NCBI GenBank assembly: GCA_002440265.1
Contig: DJSG01000023.1
Location: forward strand, 13,192 to 32,593
Origin: Bacteroidales bacterium UBA6340
GTDB taxonomy: Bacteria > Bacteroidota > Bacteroidia > Bacteroidales > Paludibacteraceae
DNA: 19,402 nucleotides
Direction of reading: 5' to 3'
The notes beneath the pieces are model-generated. The model was not told the origin of the DNA and ran no database searches. It worked only from the letters and a program-made list of their open reading frames with translations. Below, in pieces: positions 13,900 through 19,396 of the stretch (positions are counted from its first letter, which is position 1; every line of letters begins with the position of its first letter). A program made the translations under genes and the position numbers.

Positions 13900-15045
13900 A
13901 TGCAGTTCTCGGATGTGATAGGTCAGGAAGAGGTGAAGCGGCACCTGCGTCTCTCGGTGGCGGAGGGTCGTGTGGCGCATGCGCAGTTGTTCACCGGTGC
14001 CGCGGGGGCGGGCAAGTTGCCCCTCGCCTTGGCGTATGCCCAGTACGTGGCGTGCCCGCACCGCACCGGCAGCGACTCGTGCGGCGTATGCCCCACGTGC
14101 CGCCAGTTCAGCGCACTGCAGCACCCCGACCTCCACTTCGCCTTCCCCATCGTCAAGACCGACAGTGGCGACACCTGCAACGACTTCATGCCCCAATGGC
14201 GGCACCAACTGCTCACGCAGCCCTACTTCGACATCGACGACTGGTACCGCACCCTCGGCGTGGAGACCAAACAGGGCATCATCTACGAGAAAGAGAGCAG
14301 CGAAATCATGCGCAAACTGTCGCTCAAGAGTTTCGGCGACGGATACAAGTTCATGCTCATCTGGCTGCCCGAGAAGATGAACAGCACCTGCGCCAACAAA
14401 CTGCTCAAACTGCTCGAGGAGCCGCCCGAGAAGACCCTCTTCCTGCTCGTCTCCGAGCAGCCGGAACTGCTGCTGCCCACCATCGTCAGCCGCACGCAGG
14501 AGATACGCGTGCCGCGCCTCAGCGACAGCGACATCGCCGCCGAACTCATACGCAGCCGCGGCTTGGGCACCACCGAAGCGCAGGACCTCGCACACATAGC
14601 CAACGGCAGCCTCACCGCCGCCTACCAACTGGCGGACGAGAACGAACAGAACACGCGGTTCTTCAACGACTTCGTCGCCCTCATGCGCAATGCGTGGCTC
14701 GTGGGCAAGCGCAAGGACTACAGCGCGCTGCTCAGCCTGCGCAAATGGAGCCTCGACATGGCTGACCCCAAAGTGGGACGGGAGCGGCAGAAAGCCTTCC
14801 TCCGGTACGCGCAACGGCAGGTGCGCGAGAACTATATCGCCAACTACCACCTGCCCGACATCAACTACCAGACCACCCCCGAGCGCAACTTCTCCACCAA
14901 GTTCGCCCCCTTCATCAACGACGACAATGTAGAACGTATCATGACCCAACTCGGCACAGCCGAAGCACAGATAACCCAGAACGGCAACGCCAAAATCATC
15001 TTCTTCGACCTCTGCCTGCAAATGATAGTACTAATTAAGAATTAA
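13900..15045 (+). CDS. holB: DNA polymerase III clamp-loader subunit delta'
   Basis: Delta' is part of the clamp loader that places the sliding clamp on DNA. The 381-residue protein has the AAA+ start (DVIGQEEVKRHLRLSV), a P-loop-like GAAGAGKLP (33-41) with Leu where an active ATPase has Ser/Thr, and a zinc-ribbon set Cys52, Cys61, Cys64, Cys67. NKLLKLLEEPPEKTLFLLVS and IVSRTQEIRVP follow. The degenerate P-loop is normal for delta', which does not hydrolyse ATP. The end (VLIKN) and the stop codon read through an AATTAAGAATTAAAAATG stretch like the arms of the inverted repeats. No own promoter was seen in the 3-bp gap after yoeB. Confidence 0.93.
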   Translation: MQFSDVIGQEEVKRHLRLSVAEGRVAHAQLFTGAAGAGKLPLALAYAQYVACPHRTGSDSCGVCPTCRQFSALQHPDLHFAFPIVKTDSGDTCNDFMPQWRHQLLTQPYFDIDDWYRTLGVETKQGIIYEKESSEIMRKLSLKSFGDGYKFMLIWLPEKMNSTCANKLLKLLEEPPEKTLFLLVSEQPELLLPTIVSRTQEIRVPRLSDSDIAAELIRSRGLGTTEAQDLAHIANGSLTAAYQLADENEQNTRFFNDFVALMRNAWLVGKRKDYSALLSLRKWSLDMADPKVGRERQKAFLRYAQRQVRENYIANYHLPDINYQTTPERNFSTKFAPFINDDNVERIMTQLGTAEAQITQNGNAKIIFFDLCLQMIVLIKN

Positions 15046-15047
15046 AA

Positions 15048-16253
15048 ATGTCTTGTCCTTTTCATAACAATTCCCGACACATGCTTCCCGTAGTGGACTG
15101 GCTGTCGGACATCCCCGGCGACGCCAACGACTGCGATTTCGTCGAGGTACAGTTCAAGAACACCCGCAAGGGCTACTACCGCAACCCCGACCATCTGCCC
15201 GTAGAGAAAGGCACGATGGTGGTCGCACAGGCCGTACCCGGCACGGACCTGGGCGAGGTGACGCTCACCGGCAAGTTGGTGCTGCTGCAGATGCAGCGCA
15301 ACCATATCCGCGAGACACCCGAAGAGATGCGCCGTCTGCTCCGCCTAGCCACCGATGCCGACCTCGAGCGCGCCGCCGAGGCGCACGCCAAAGAGCAGGC
15401 GACGATGATTGAAGCCCGCAAACTAGCCAAGTCCCTCGGACTGGAGATGAAGATAGGCGACGTGGAGTATCAGGGGGACGGCAGCAAAGCCATCTTCTAC
15501 TACATCGCCGAAGGGCGCGTGGACTTCCGCCAACTCATCAAGGTCTATGCCGAGGCGTTCCGCGTGCGCATCGAGATGAAGCAGATAGGCGCGCGGCAGG
15601 AGGCAGGACGCATCGGCGGCACGGGACCCTGCGGACGCGAACTGTGCTGCACCACGTGGATGACCCGGTTCTCGTCGGTCGGCACCGCCGCCGCACGTAT
15701 CCAGAACATATCACCCAACCCGCAGAAGTTAGCCGGCATGTGCGCCAAACTCAAGTGCTGCCTCAACTACGAGGTGCCCGTCTATGAGGACGCCATGAAG
15801 GCGATGCCCAACCGCCGGCAGACACTCGAGACCGCCGACGCCACCTACTACTGCTTCGCCATCGACCCCCTCAAAGGCGAACTCACCTACTCCACCGACG
15901 CACGGCGACCCGTCAACCTGCAGGTGCTCACGCCCAAACAGGCTTGGGCAATCATCGAGATGAACCGCAACGGCGAGAAACCCGCCACCCTCGGCGGCAA
16001 GGCTTCCAATGCCGAACTCGTCGCCGAAGTGGGCTACCAGAACGTGGTCGGACAAGACGACCTCACCCGCTTCGACAAGAAGAAACGGCGCAACAACAAC
16101 GGCAACAACCGCAACAACCGCAACAACGGCAACCGCAACAGCAACGACCGTCGAGACAATGCCCCTTCCGACAACAGGAGAAAGCCTTCCCCTAACCGCC
16201 GAGAGAGAGGGGAAAAGGCACCGTCAGCCCCTTCCGAGAAGACTCCCAACTAA
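15048..16253 (+). CDS. ricT: PSP1-domain protein, RicT/YaaT family
   Basis: RicT-type proteins form an Fe-S-containing regulatory complex; in Bacillus subtilis RicT works with RicA and RicF in RNA processing and development. In Bacteroidetes the role is unproven. The 401-residue protein has a PSP1 domain (about 30-190; FVEVQFKNTRKGYYRN, FRVRIEMKQIGARQEAGRIGG) and conserved cysteines Cys195, Cys200, Cys201 and Cys232, Cys237, Cys238 (GPCGRELCC, CAKLKCC). The C-terminal 60 residues are a low-complexity Arg/Asn tail (KKKRRNNNGNNRNN) that could bind RNA. Within it 16184-16219 is an imperfect GCCTTCCCCT/AGGGGAAAAGGC palindrome. The gene starts 2 bp after holB. Confidence 0.88.
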   Translation: MSCPFHNNSRHMLPVVDWLSDIPGDANDCDFVEVQFKNTRKGYYRNPDHLPVEKGTMVVAQAVPGTDLGEVTLTGKLVLLQMQRNHIRETPEEMRRLLRLATDADLERAAEAHAKEQATMIEARKLAKSLGLEMKIGDVEYQGDGSKAIFYYIAEGRVDFRQLIKVYAEAFRVRIEMKQIGARQEAGRIGGTGPCGRELCCTTWMTRFSSVGTAAARIQNISPNPQKLAGMCAKLKCCLNYEVPVYEDAMKAMPNRRQTLETADATYYCFAIDPLKGELTYSTDARRPVNLQVLTPKQAWAIIEMNRNGEKPATLGGKASNAELVAEVGYQNVVGQDDLTRFDKKKRRNNNGNNRNNRNNGNRNSNDRRDNAPSDNRRKPSPNRRERGEKAPSAPSEKTPN

Positions 16254-16254
16254 A

Positions 16255-16300
16255 CAAGAAGCAAAACAAGAAGCAATATAAGAAGCAAAAACAAAAAGCA
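16255..16300 (+). repeat. A-rich 12-nt tandem repeat before gldH
   Basis: Units of about 12 nt (AAGAAGCAAAAC, AAGAAGCAATAT, AAGAAGCAAAAAC, AAAAAGCA) fill the spacer and end at the gldH ATG. Such A-rich unstructured DNA before a start codon fits the weak use of Shine-Dalgarno sites in Bacteroidetes. Confidence 0.6.
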
Positions 16301-16840
16301 ATGTTCCATACATTACTAAATAAAGTGTCCGCTCTGTTAAGCCCCTCCTCTGAAGGAGGGGTTTGGGGAGGTCCTATAGGGGTTTGGGGAGGTCATGCAG
16401 TCTTTTTGGTCCTCCTGCTGCTCGCCGGCTGCACCCGTCCCGCGTATGTGGAGCAGCACGACCTGCCCGCGGCGGGCTGGCATCAGGACTCGGTGCTGAC
16501 CTACACCGTGCCGGTCACCGACACCGTCGGCTACTACGATGTGCAACTGATGGTGCGCACCGACAACAACTACCCCTACCAGAACCTCTGGCTCTTCGTC
16601 ACGGAGTACCGCGACAGCACCCTCGTCACCTGCGACACCATCGAGTGTATGCTCGCCGATGACCGCGGACAATGGCTCGCGCGGGGCAACACATACCACG
16701 ACCTGCCGCTGCTCTACGCCCCCCGCCAACGCTTCCCCCGAACCGGCAACTACACCTACACCATTCAGCAGGGCATGCGCGAAGAGACTCTGCGCGGCGT
16801 ACGAAGCATGGGAGTGGTGATAATTAAAAATGAAAAATGA
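16301..16840 (+). CDS. gldH: Gliding motility/type IX associated lipoprotein GldH
   Basis: GldH is an envelope lipoprotein needed for gliding in Flavobacterium and kept in many non-gliding Bacteroidales. The 179-residue protein matches the family: EQHDLPAAGWHQDSVLTYTVPVTDT, DNNYPYQNLWLFV, DTIECMLADDRGQWL, PRTGNYTYTIQQGMR. The lipobox is LLLLAGC (Cys44). The signal peptide is unusually long because a G-rich repeat (16341-16394) is translated between its N-region and hydrophobic core as SPSSEGGVWGGPIGVWGG. The ATG at 16395 is out of frame, so no shorter ATG start exists. The last residues (IIKNEK) and the stop codon come from the left arm of the next inverted repeat. Confidence 0.9.
   Translation: MFHTLLNKVSALLSPSSEGGVWGGPIGVWGGHAVFLVLLLLAGCTRPAYVEQHDLPAAGWHQDSVLTYTVPVTDTVGYYDVQLMVRTDNNYPYQNLWLFVTEYRDSTLVTCDTIECMLADDRGQWLARGNTYHDLPLLYAPRQRFPRTGNYTYTIQQGMREETLRGVRSMGVVIIKNEK
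16341..16394 (+). repeat. Tandem G-rich repeat inside the gldH signal peptide
   Basis: CCCCTCCT (16342-16349) and AGGAGGGG (16354-16361) make a perfect 8-bp hairpin with a CTGA loop. It is followed by GGGGTTTGGGGAGGTC twice (ending 16373 and 16394). The core recurs at 7821-7840 and 9151-9168. The unit is read in frame as Gly/Trp-rich residues. Confidence 0.75.
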
Positions 16841-16979
16841 AGAATTAAAAATTGCAACCGTCGTCTGCCAATAAGTTTGGGTGCGTACAAAACATGCAAT
16901 TCTTAATTCATAATTCTTCATTCTTAATTAGCCATACTATACATGCAATTCTTAATTTTTAATTCTTAATTCTTAATTG
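16821..16979. repeat. Heptamer-armed inverted repeat, element 2
   Basis: The left arm (16821-16856) ends AAAAATTGCA; the right arm (16895-16929) starts TGCAATTC and runs on in CTTAATT-type heptamers, with a second partial right arm at 16944-16979. The core (about 16855-16896) begins CAACCGTCGTCTG and ends GGTGCGTACAAAACATG, and matches the reverse complement of the core at 19084-19125. The element fills the gldH-trmB spacer, overlapping the gldH stop and ending 7 bp before the trmB GTG. Confidence 0.75.
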
Positions 16980-16985
16980 ATTTCC

Positions 16986-17921
16986 GTGGGCAAGAACAAA
17001 CTACGCAAATTCGCCGAGATGGAGACGTTCCCCAACGTCTTCCAGTTCACGTGCAGCGGTATGGATGCCGATGCCAAAAGCCATCCCCATCCTATGGCGG
17101 GGCACTGGCGCGACACCTTCTTCCACAACGACCATCCCATCGTGCTCGAACTGGGTTGCGGACGGGGCGACTACACCGTCGGACTCGCTGCCGCACACCC
17201 CGAACGCAACTATATAGGTATCGACATCAAGGGCGCACGCATGTGGGCGGGTGCACGGCAGGCGGTGCAGCAGGGCATGACCAACGTGGCGTTTCTGCGC
17301 ACCAACATCGAGATAATCAACCTCTTCTTCGCGCCCTCGGAGGTGGACGAGATATGGATTACCTTCCCCGACCCGCAGATGAAGAAAGCCACCAAACGGC
17401 TCACCTCCACCTGGTTCATGGCGCGCTATGCACGGCTCCTGCGCCCGGGCGGACGTATCCACCTCAAGACCGACAGCCCCTTCCTCTACACCTACACCCG
17501 CGCCATGATTGAGACCAACCGCCTCCCACTCCTCGCCGACACGGACGACCTGTACAATGCGCAATGCGTAATGCGTAATGCGCAATGGGGCGAAGCATTG
17601 GACGATGAACATTGCGCATTGAGCATTGAGAATTGCGCATTTTCCGAAGCGACCCTGCTGCAAACCCACTACGAACGCCAGTGGCTCGACCGCGGCATGA
17701 CCATCAAGTACCTATGCTGGCAACTTTTCAATGCGCAATGCGGGAACAATGCACAATGCGCAATGCGTAATGCGCAATTTGCAGACGATGAACATTGCGC
17801 ATTGAGCATTGAGAATTGTGCATTGAGCGAAGCGCATTGCGCATTGAGCGAAGCATTGACAGAGCCTGACATCGAGATAGAACACGACACCTACCGCTCC
17901 TACGGACGAAACTACAACTAA
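16986..17921 (+). CDS. trmB: tRNA (guanine-N7)-methyltransferase with two in-frame palindromic inserts
   Basis: TrmB places m7G at tRNA position 46 using S-adenosylmethionine. The GTG start is chosen because GKNKLRKFAEMETFPNVFQ is the Bacteroidales N-terminus; an in-frame TTG at 16977 is an unlikely alternative. The SAM site is LELGCGRGDYTVGLA (about 56-70), followed by YIGIDIKGARMW, then IWITFPDPQMKKATKRLTS, LRPGGRIHLKTDSPFL, and the C-terminal THYERQWLDRGMTIKYLCW and EPDIEIEHDTYRSYGRN. Two inserts, residues 191-222 and 249-291, are repeat-encoded (NAQC...MRNAQ...DDEHCALSIENCA). Without these 75 residues the protein has 236, a normal length. Both lie at the edges of the conserved C-terminal block, so activity is plausible. 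Confidence 0.9.
   Translation: MGKNKLRKFAEMETFPNVFQFTCSGMDADAKSHPHPMAGHWRDTFFHNDHPIVLELGCGRGDYTVGLAAAHPERNYIGIDIKGARMWAGARQAVQQGMTNVAFLRTNIEIINLFFAPSEVDEIWITFPDPQMKKATKRLTSTWFMARYARLLRPGGRIHLKTDSPFLYTYTRAMIETNRLPLLADTDDLYNAQCVMRNAQWGEALDDEHCALSIENCAFSEATLLQTHYERQWLDRGMTIKYLCWQLFNAQCGNNAQCAMRNAQFADDEHCALSIENCALSEAHCALSEALTEPDIEIEHDTYRSYGRNYN
17556..17651 (+). repeat. In-frame palindromic heptamer insert 1 in trmB
   Basis: The left arm (17556-17586) is AATGCGCAAT, GCGTAATGCGT, AATGCGCAAT; the right arm (17611-17641) is its imperfect reverse complement, with about 26 of 31 positions matching. The spacing is built of 7-nt units (GCGCAAT, GCGTAAT). The 96 bp add 32 codons between ADTDDLY and TLLQTHYE without stop or frameshift. 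Confidence 0.85.
17730..17858 (+). repeat. In-frame palindromic heptamer insert 2 in trmB
   Basis: The insert shares AATGCGCAAT units, ACGATGAACATTGCGCATTG and AGCATTGAGAATTG with insert 1 and can fold the same way, with an additional GAGCGAAGCGCATTGCGCATT part on its right side. It adds 43 codons between CWQLF and TEPDIEIE. Confidence 0.85.
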
Positions 17922-17933
17922 AATACTGCCGAC

Positions 17934-18004
17934 CCTTGCAAATCTCACTTTTTGGCACTATCTTTGCAGCCTGAATGGCAAACGAGTGATACTTTACGAC
18001 TATG
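17934..18004 (+). promoter_or_regulatory. 71-bp promoter-leader repeat, copy 1
   Basis: TTGC (17936-17939), 19 bp, then TATCTTTG (17959-17966) is a perfect promoter, followed by a 35-nt leader starting GCAGCCTGAATGGCAAACG and ending at the ATG of the 77-aa gene. Positions 18259-18329 are the same length with a single difference (GAGTG for GACTG). Confidence 0.85.
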
Positions 18005-18235
18005 GCAACAGTAACAATCAACTATGATGCGCGCAATGCTTTTGCGGCAAGTATGATAGAAACCCTTAGAAAATCGGGGGATTTTCAGTTTGCGACACCA
18101 GCAACCAAATCCAAGAGTTCCGCAAAAACCAGGATGTCGTCTGCCGAAATTTCCATGAAGGAGATAGAGGAGGGCAAAGTATTCCGTGCCAAAAGTGTCA
18201 ATGACCTCTTCAAGCAGTGCGGAATCAATGTATGA
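18002..18235 (+). CDS. Solitary antitoxin-like protein
   Basis: The 77-residue protein begins with a strand-helix unit (VTINYDARNAFAASMIETLRKSGDF) comparable to the antitoxin at 13412 (FIVSFDPNNKRAVQFMKTAQMMDF), then a Lys/Ser-rich linker and a C-terminal helix (KSVNDLFKQCGINV). No toxin follows; the next 91 bp hold the second promoter repeat. I infer an orphan antitoxin whose toxin was lost, or one serving a toxin elsewhere. Family not recognised. Confidence 0.65.
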   Translation: MATVTINYDARNAFAASMIETLRKSGDFQFATPATKSKSSAKTRMSSAEISMKEIEEGKVFRAKSVNDLFKQCGINV

Positions 18236-18258
18236 ACTCCTGAAAAAATACTGATATT

Positions 18259-18329
18259 CCTTGCAAATCTCACTTTTTGGCACTATCTTTGCAGCCTGAA
18301 TGGCAAACGACTGATACTTTACGACTATG
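18259..18329 (+). promoter_or_regulatory. 71-bp promoter-leader repeat, copy 2
   Basis: TTGC (18261-18264), 19 bp and TATCTTTG (18284-18291), with the leader ending in the ATG of the 61-aa gene. It is 70/71 identical to 17934-18004, so it arose by recent duplication or is kept by conversion. Confidence 0.85.
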
Positions 18330-18512
18330 ACTGCTCAACAAAAAAAGGACATCAAGACAAAACAAAACCGCTTGGTAACCCTGATGCTGACCAAAGCAGG
18401 ACTCAAGAAACAAGACATTTACGATGTCGCTATGCGACGCTGGGTAAACGGAAACTTGGACTTGCTGAGTGCTGCCGAACGGGCGGAATTCAAGGATGTG
18501 CTTTCGCTATGA
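18327..18512 (+). CDS. Antitoxin-like partner of the PIN-domain protein
   Basis: The 61-residue basic protein (KKDIKTKQNRLVTLMLTKAGLKKQDIYDVAMRRWVNG) is predicted mainly helical. Its stop overlaps the start of the PIN gene by 4 nt (ATGA), the usual layout of a vapBC-like antitoxin-toxin pair. The family is not recognised; the helix pair near 15-40 may bind DNA. Confidence 0.7.
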   Translation: MTAQQKKDIKTKQNRLVTLMLTKAGLKKQDIYDVAMRRWVNGNLDLLSAAERAEFKDVLSL

Positions 18513-18958
18513 AAAATAACGAGAACAACATTTTTATCGACACAAATTGCCTGATTGGCTTTCTGTGCGACAAGCACAATCTCCGTAAGAAAGCAGACGA
18601 ATACAACACCAATGCCATAAAATATCTGCTTAAACAAACCGGAAAGCGGTTGTACATATCGTCTTTGTCTATTGCCCAACTGACAGCGACTTTTCAGAAA
18701 AAAATGCCACACGAGGAACTAATCGGTGATATCAACTGGTTGGTATCGAAATTTAATGTCGTTGAGTTTAATAAGAACGATATTATTGCGGCTATTGATA
18801 GTATGGGTATGAGAGATGTTGAAGATTCATATCAATATCAGATGAGCCAAAAGACTCGCTGTCTGTTTATCTTGACCAACAATAGTAAGGATTTCTCTTG
18901 TTTCTACAATGTGTCTATCTGTACGCCCAAGACGGTACGAAAGATGATATTCGATTGA
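18509..18958 (+). CDS. PIN-domain toxin, VapC-like ribonuclease
   Basis: PIN toxins cut RNA with a Mg2+ site of acidic residues. The 149-residue protein has FIDTNCLIGFL with Asp11, YISSLSIAQL (49-58), RDVEDSYQYQMS (102-113; Asp103, Glu105, Asp106) and ILTNNSKDF with Asp128. The residue after SSLSIA is Gln57 where classic VapC has Glu; a related bacterial PIN subgroup has Asn there, so this may be normal variation. It forms a two-gene unit with the 61-aa gene. Base use is more AT-rich than that of the housekeeping neighbours, which suggests transfer. Confidence 0.8.
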   Translation: MKNNENNIFIDTNCLIGFLCDKHNLRKKADEYNTNAIKYLLKQTGKRLYISSLSIAQLTATFQKKMPHEELIGDINWLVSKFNVVEFNKNDIIAAIDSMGMRDVEDSYQYQMSQKTRCLFILTNNSKDFSCFYNVSICTPKTVRKMIFD

Positions 18959-19004
18959 CTTACAAACAAAATTAACAAAGAATAACAAACAGGAATTAGG
19001 CATT

Positions 19005-19036
19005 TTCCCGAGGTTCTCTCGGTATTCTCTCGGGAG
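19005..19036 (-). repeat. CCGAG hairpin repeat, copy C (inverted)
   Basis: TTCCCGAG (19005-19012) and CTCGGGAG (19029-19036) form a stem with 7 of 8 pairs. Read on the minus strand it matches 61-92 nearly base for base. It lies 47 bp after the PIN gene. Confidence 0.65.
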
Positions 19037-19042
19037 TTGTGT

Positions 19043-19158
19043 GAATTAAGAATTAAAAATTAAGAATTAAAATTAAGAATTGCATGTTTTGTATGCACCA
19101 GACGTACAGACAGACGAACGGTTGCAATTCTTCATTCTTCATTCTTAATTCATAATTT
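19043..19158. repeat. Heptamer-armed inverted repeat, element 3
   Basis: The left arm is GAATTAAGAATTAAAAATTAAG-like up to AAGAATTGCA; the right arm runs from TTGCAATTC through TTCATTCTTCATTC to about 19158. The core (19084-19125) begins CATGTTTTGTATGCACC and ends GACGAACGGTTG, the reverse complement of the core of element 2 apart from a variable middle. Confidence 0.75.
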
Positions 19159-19165
19159 ATTTATC

Positions 19166-19193
19166 CGTCAGTCTTTTTGTCTGACGATTTTTC
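19166..19193 (+). terminator. Possible terminator at the end of the PIN locus
   Basis: CGTCAG (19166-19171) pairs with CTGACG (19181-19186) around a 9-nt loop, followed by ATTTTTC. On the plus strand this has the form of an intrinsic terminator. It lies inside the 3' end of the minus-strand 58-aa gene, so transcription from the two sides would meet here. Confidence 0.5.
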
Positions 19194-19344
19194 TTACTGT
19201 CTCTTCGGATAGGCGGAACTCCTGCGCGAGGTGGGCGTAGAGGAGCATGGTGGGCATCTTGCCGTAGAACGCCGTGAAGCGTTCGCGGATATGTCGGTTG
19301 CGCCGCTCCAACAGGTAACGGCTGCCATGATTGTAACTGAACAT
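19168..19344 (-). CDS. 58-residue basic protein with possible helix-turn-helix
   Basis: The frame reads MFSYNHGSRYLLERRNRHIR at the start and ends HLAQEFRLSEETVRKIVRQKD. The last part (residues 38-54, AHLAQEFRLSEETVRKI) has the spacing of a helix-turn-helix as in sigma-70-like or resolvase-type small regulators. The first part is Arg-rich. Coding is supported by the compact Met start, lack of internal stops and the motif; the family is not named. Upstream lies only the TTTACGA tract. Confidence 0.65.
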   Translation of the reverse strand: MFSYNHGSRYLLERRNRHIRERFTAFYGKMPTMLLYAHLAQEFRLSEETVRKIVRQKD

Positions 19345-19350
19345 CTTGTT

Positions 19351-19396
19351 ATTTACGATTTACGAATTTACGATTTACCAATTTATGTACGATTTA
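19351..19396. repeat. TTTACGA heptamer tract at the window end
   Basis: Units TTTACGA, TTTACGA, ATTTACGA, TTTACCA, then ATTTATGTACGATTT repeat with a period of about 7. The tract forms the upstream region of the 58-aa gene; no TAnnTTTG box was seen before the window ends. Confidence 0.6.

Noticed and set aside
13932..14022. HolB P-loop with Leu in place of Ser/Thr as a damaging mutation
   Set aside because: The delta' subunit does not hydrolyse ATP and a degenerate P-loop is known for the family.
13879..15021. 380-codon minus-strand open frame opposite holB
   Set aside because: The plus strand encodes a clear delta' subunit with zinc cysteines; the reverse product is low-complexity Val/Gly/Glu-rich.
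16977..16985. TTG start for trmB
   Set aside because: The TTG lies in the repeat arm and adds residues not found in the family; GTG at 16986 gives the conserved GKNKL start.
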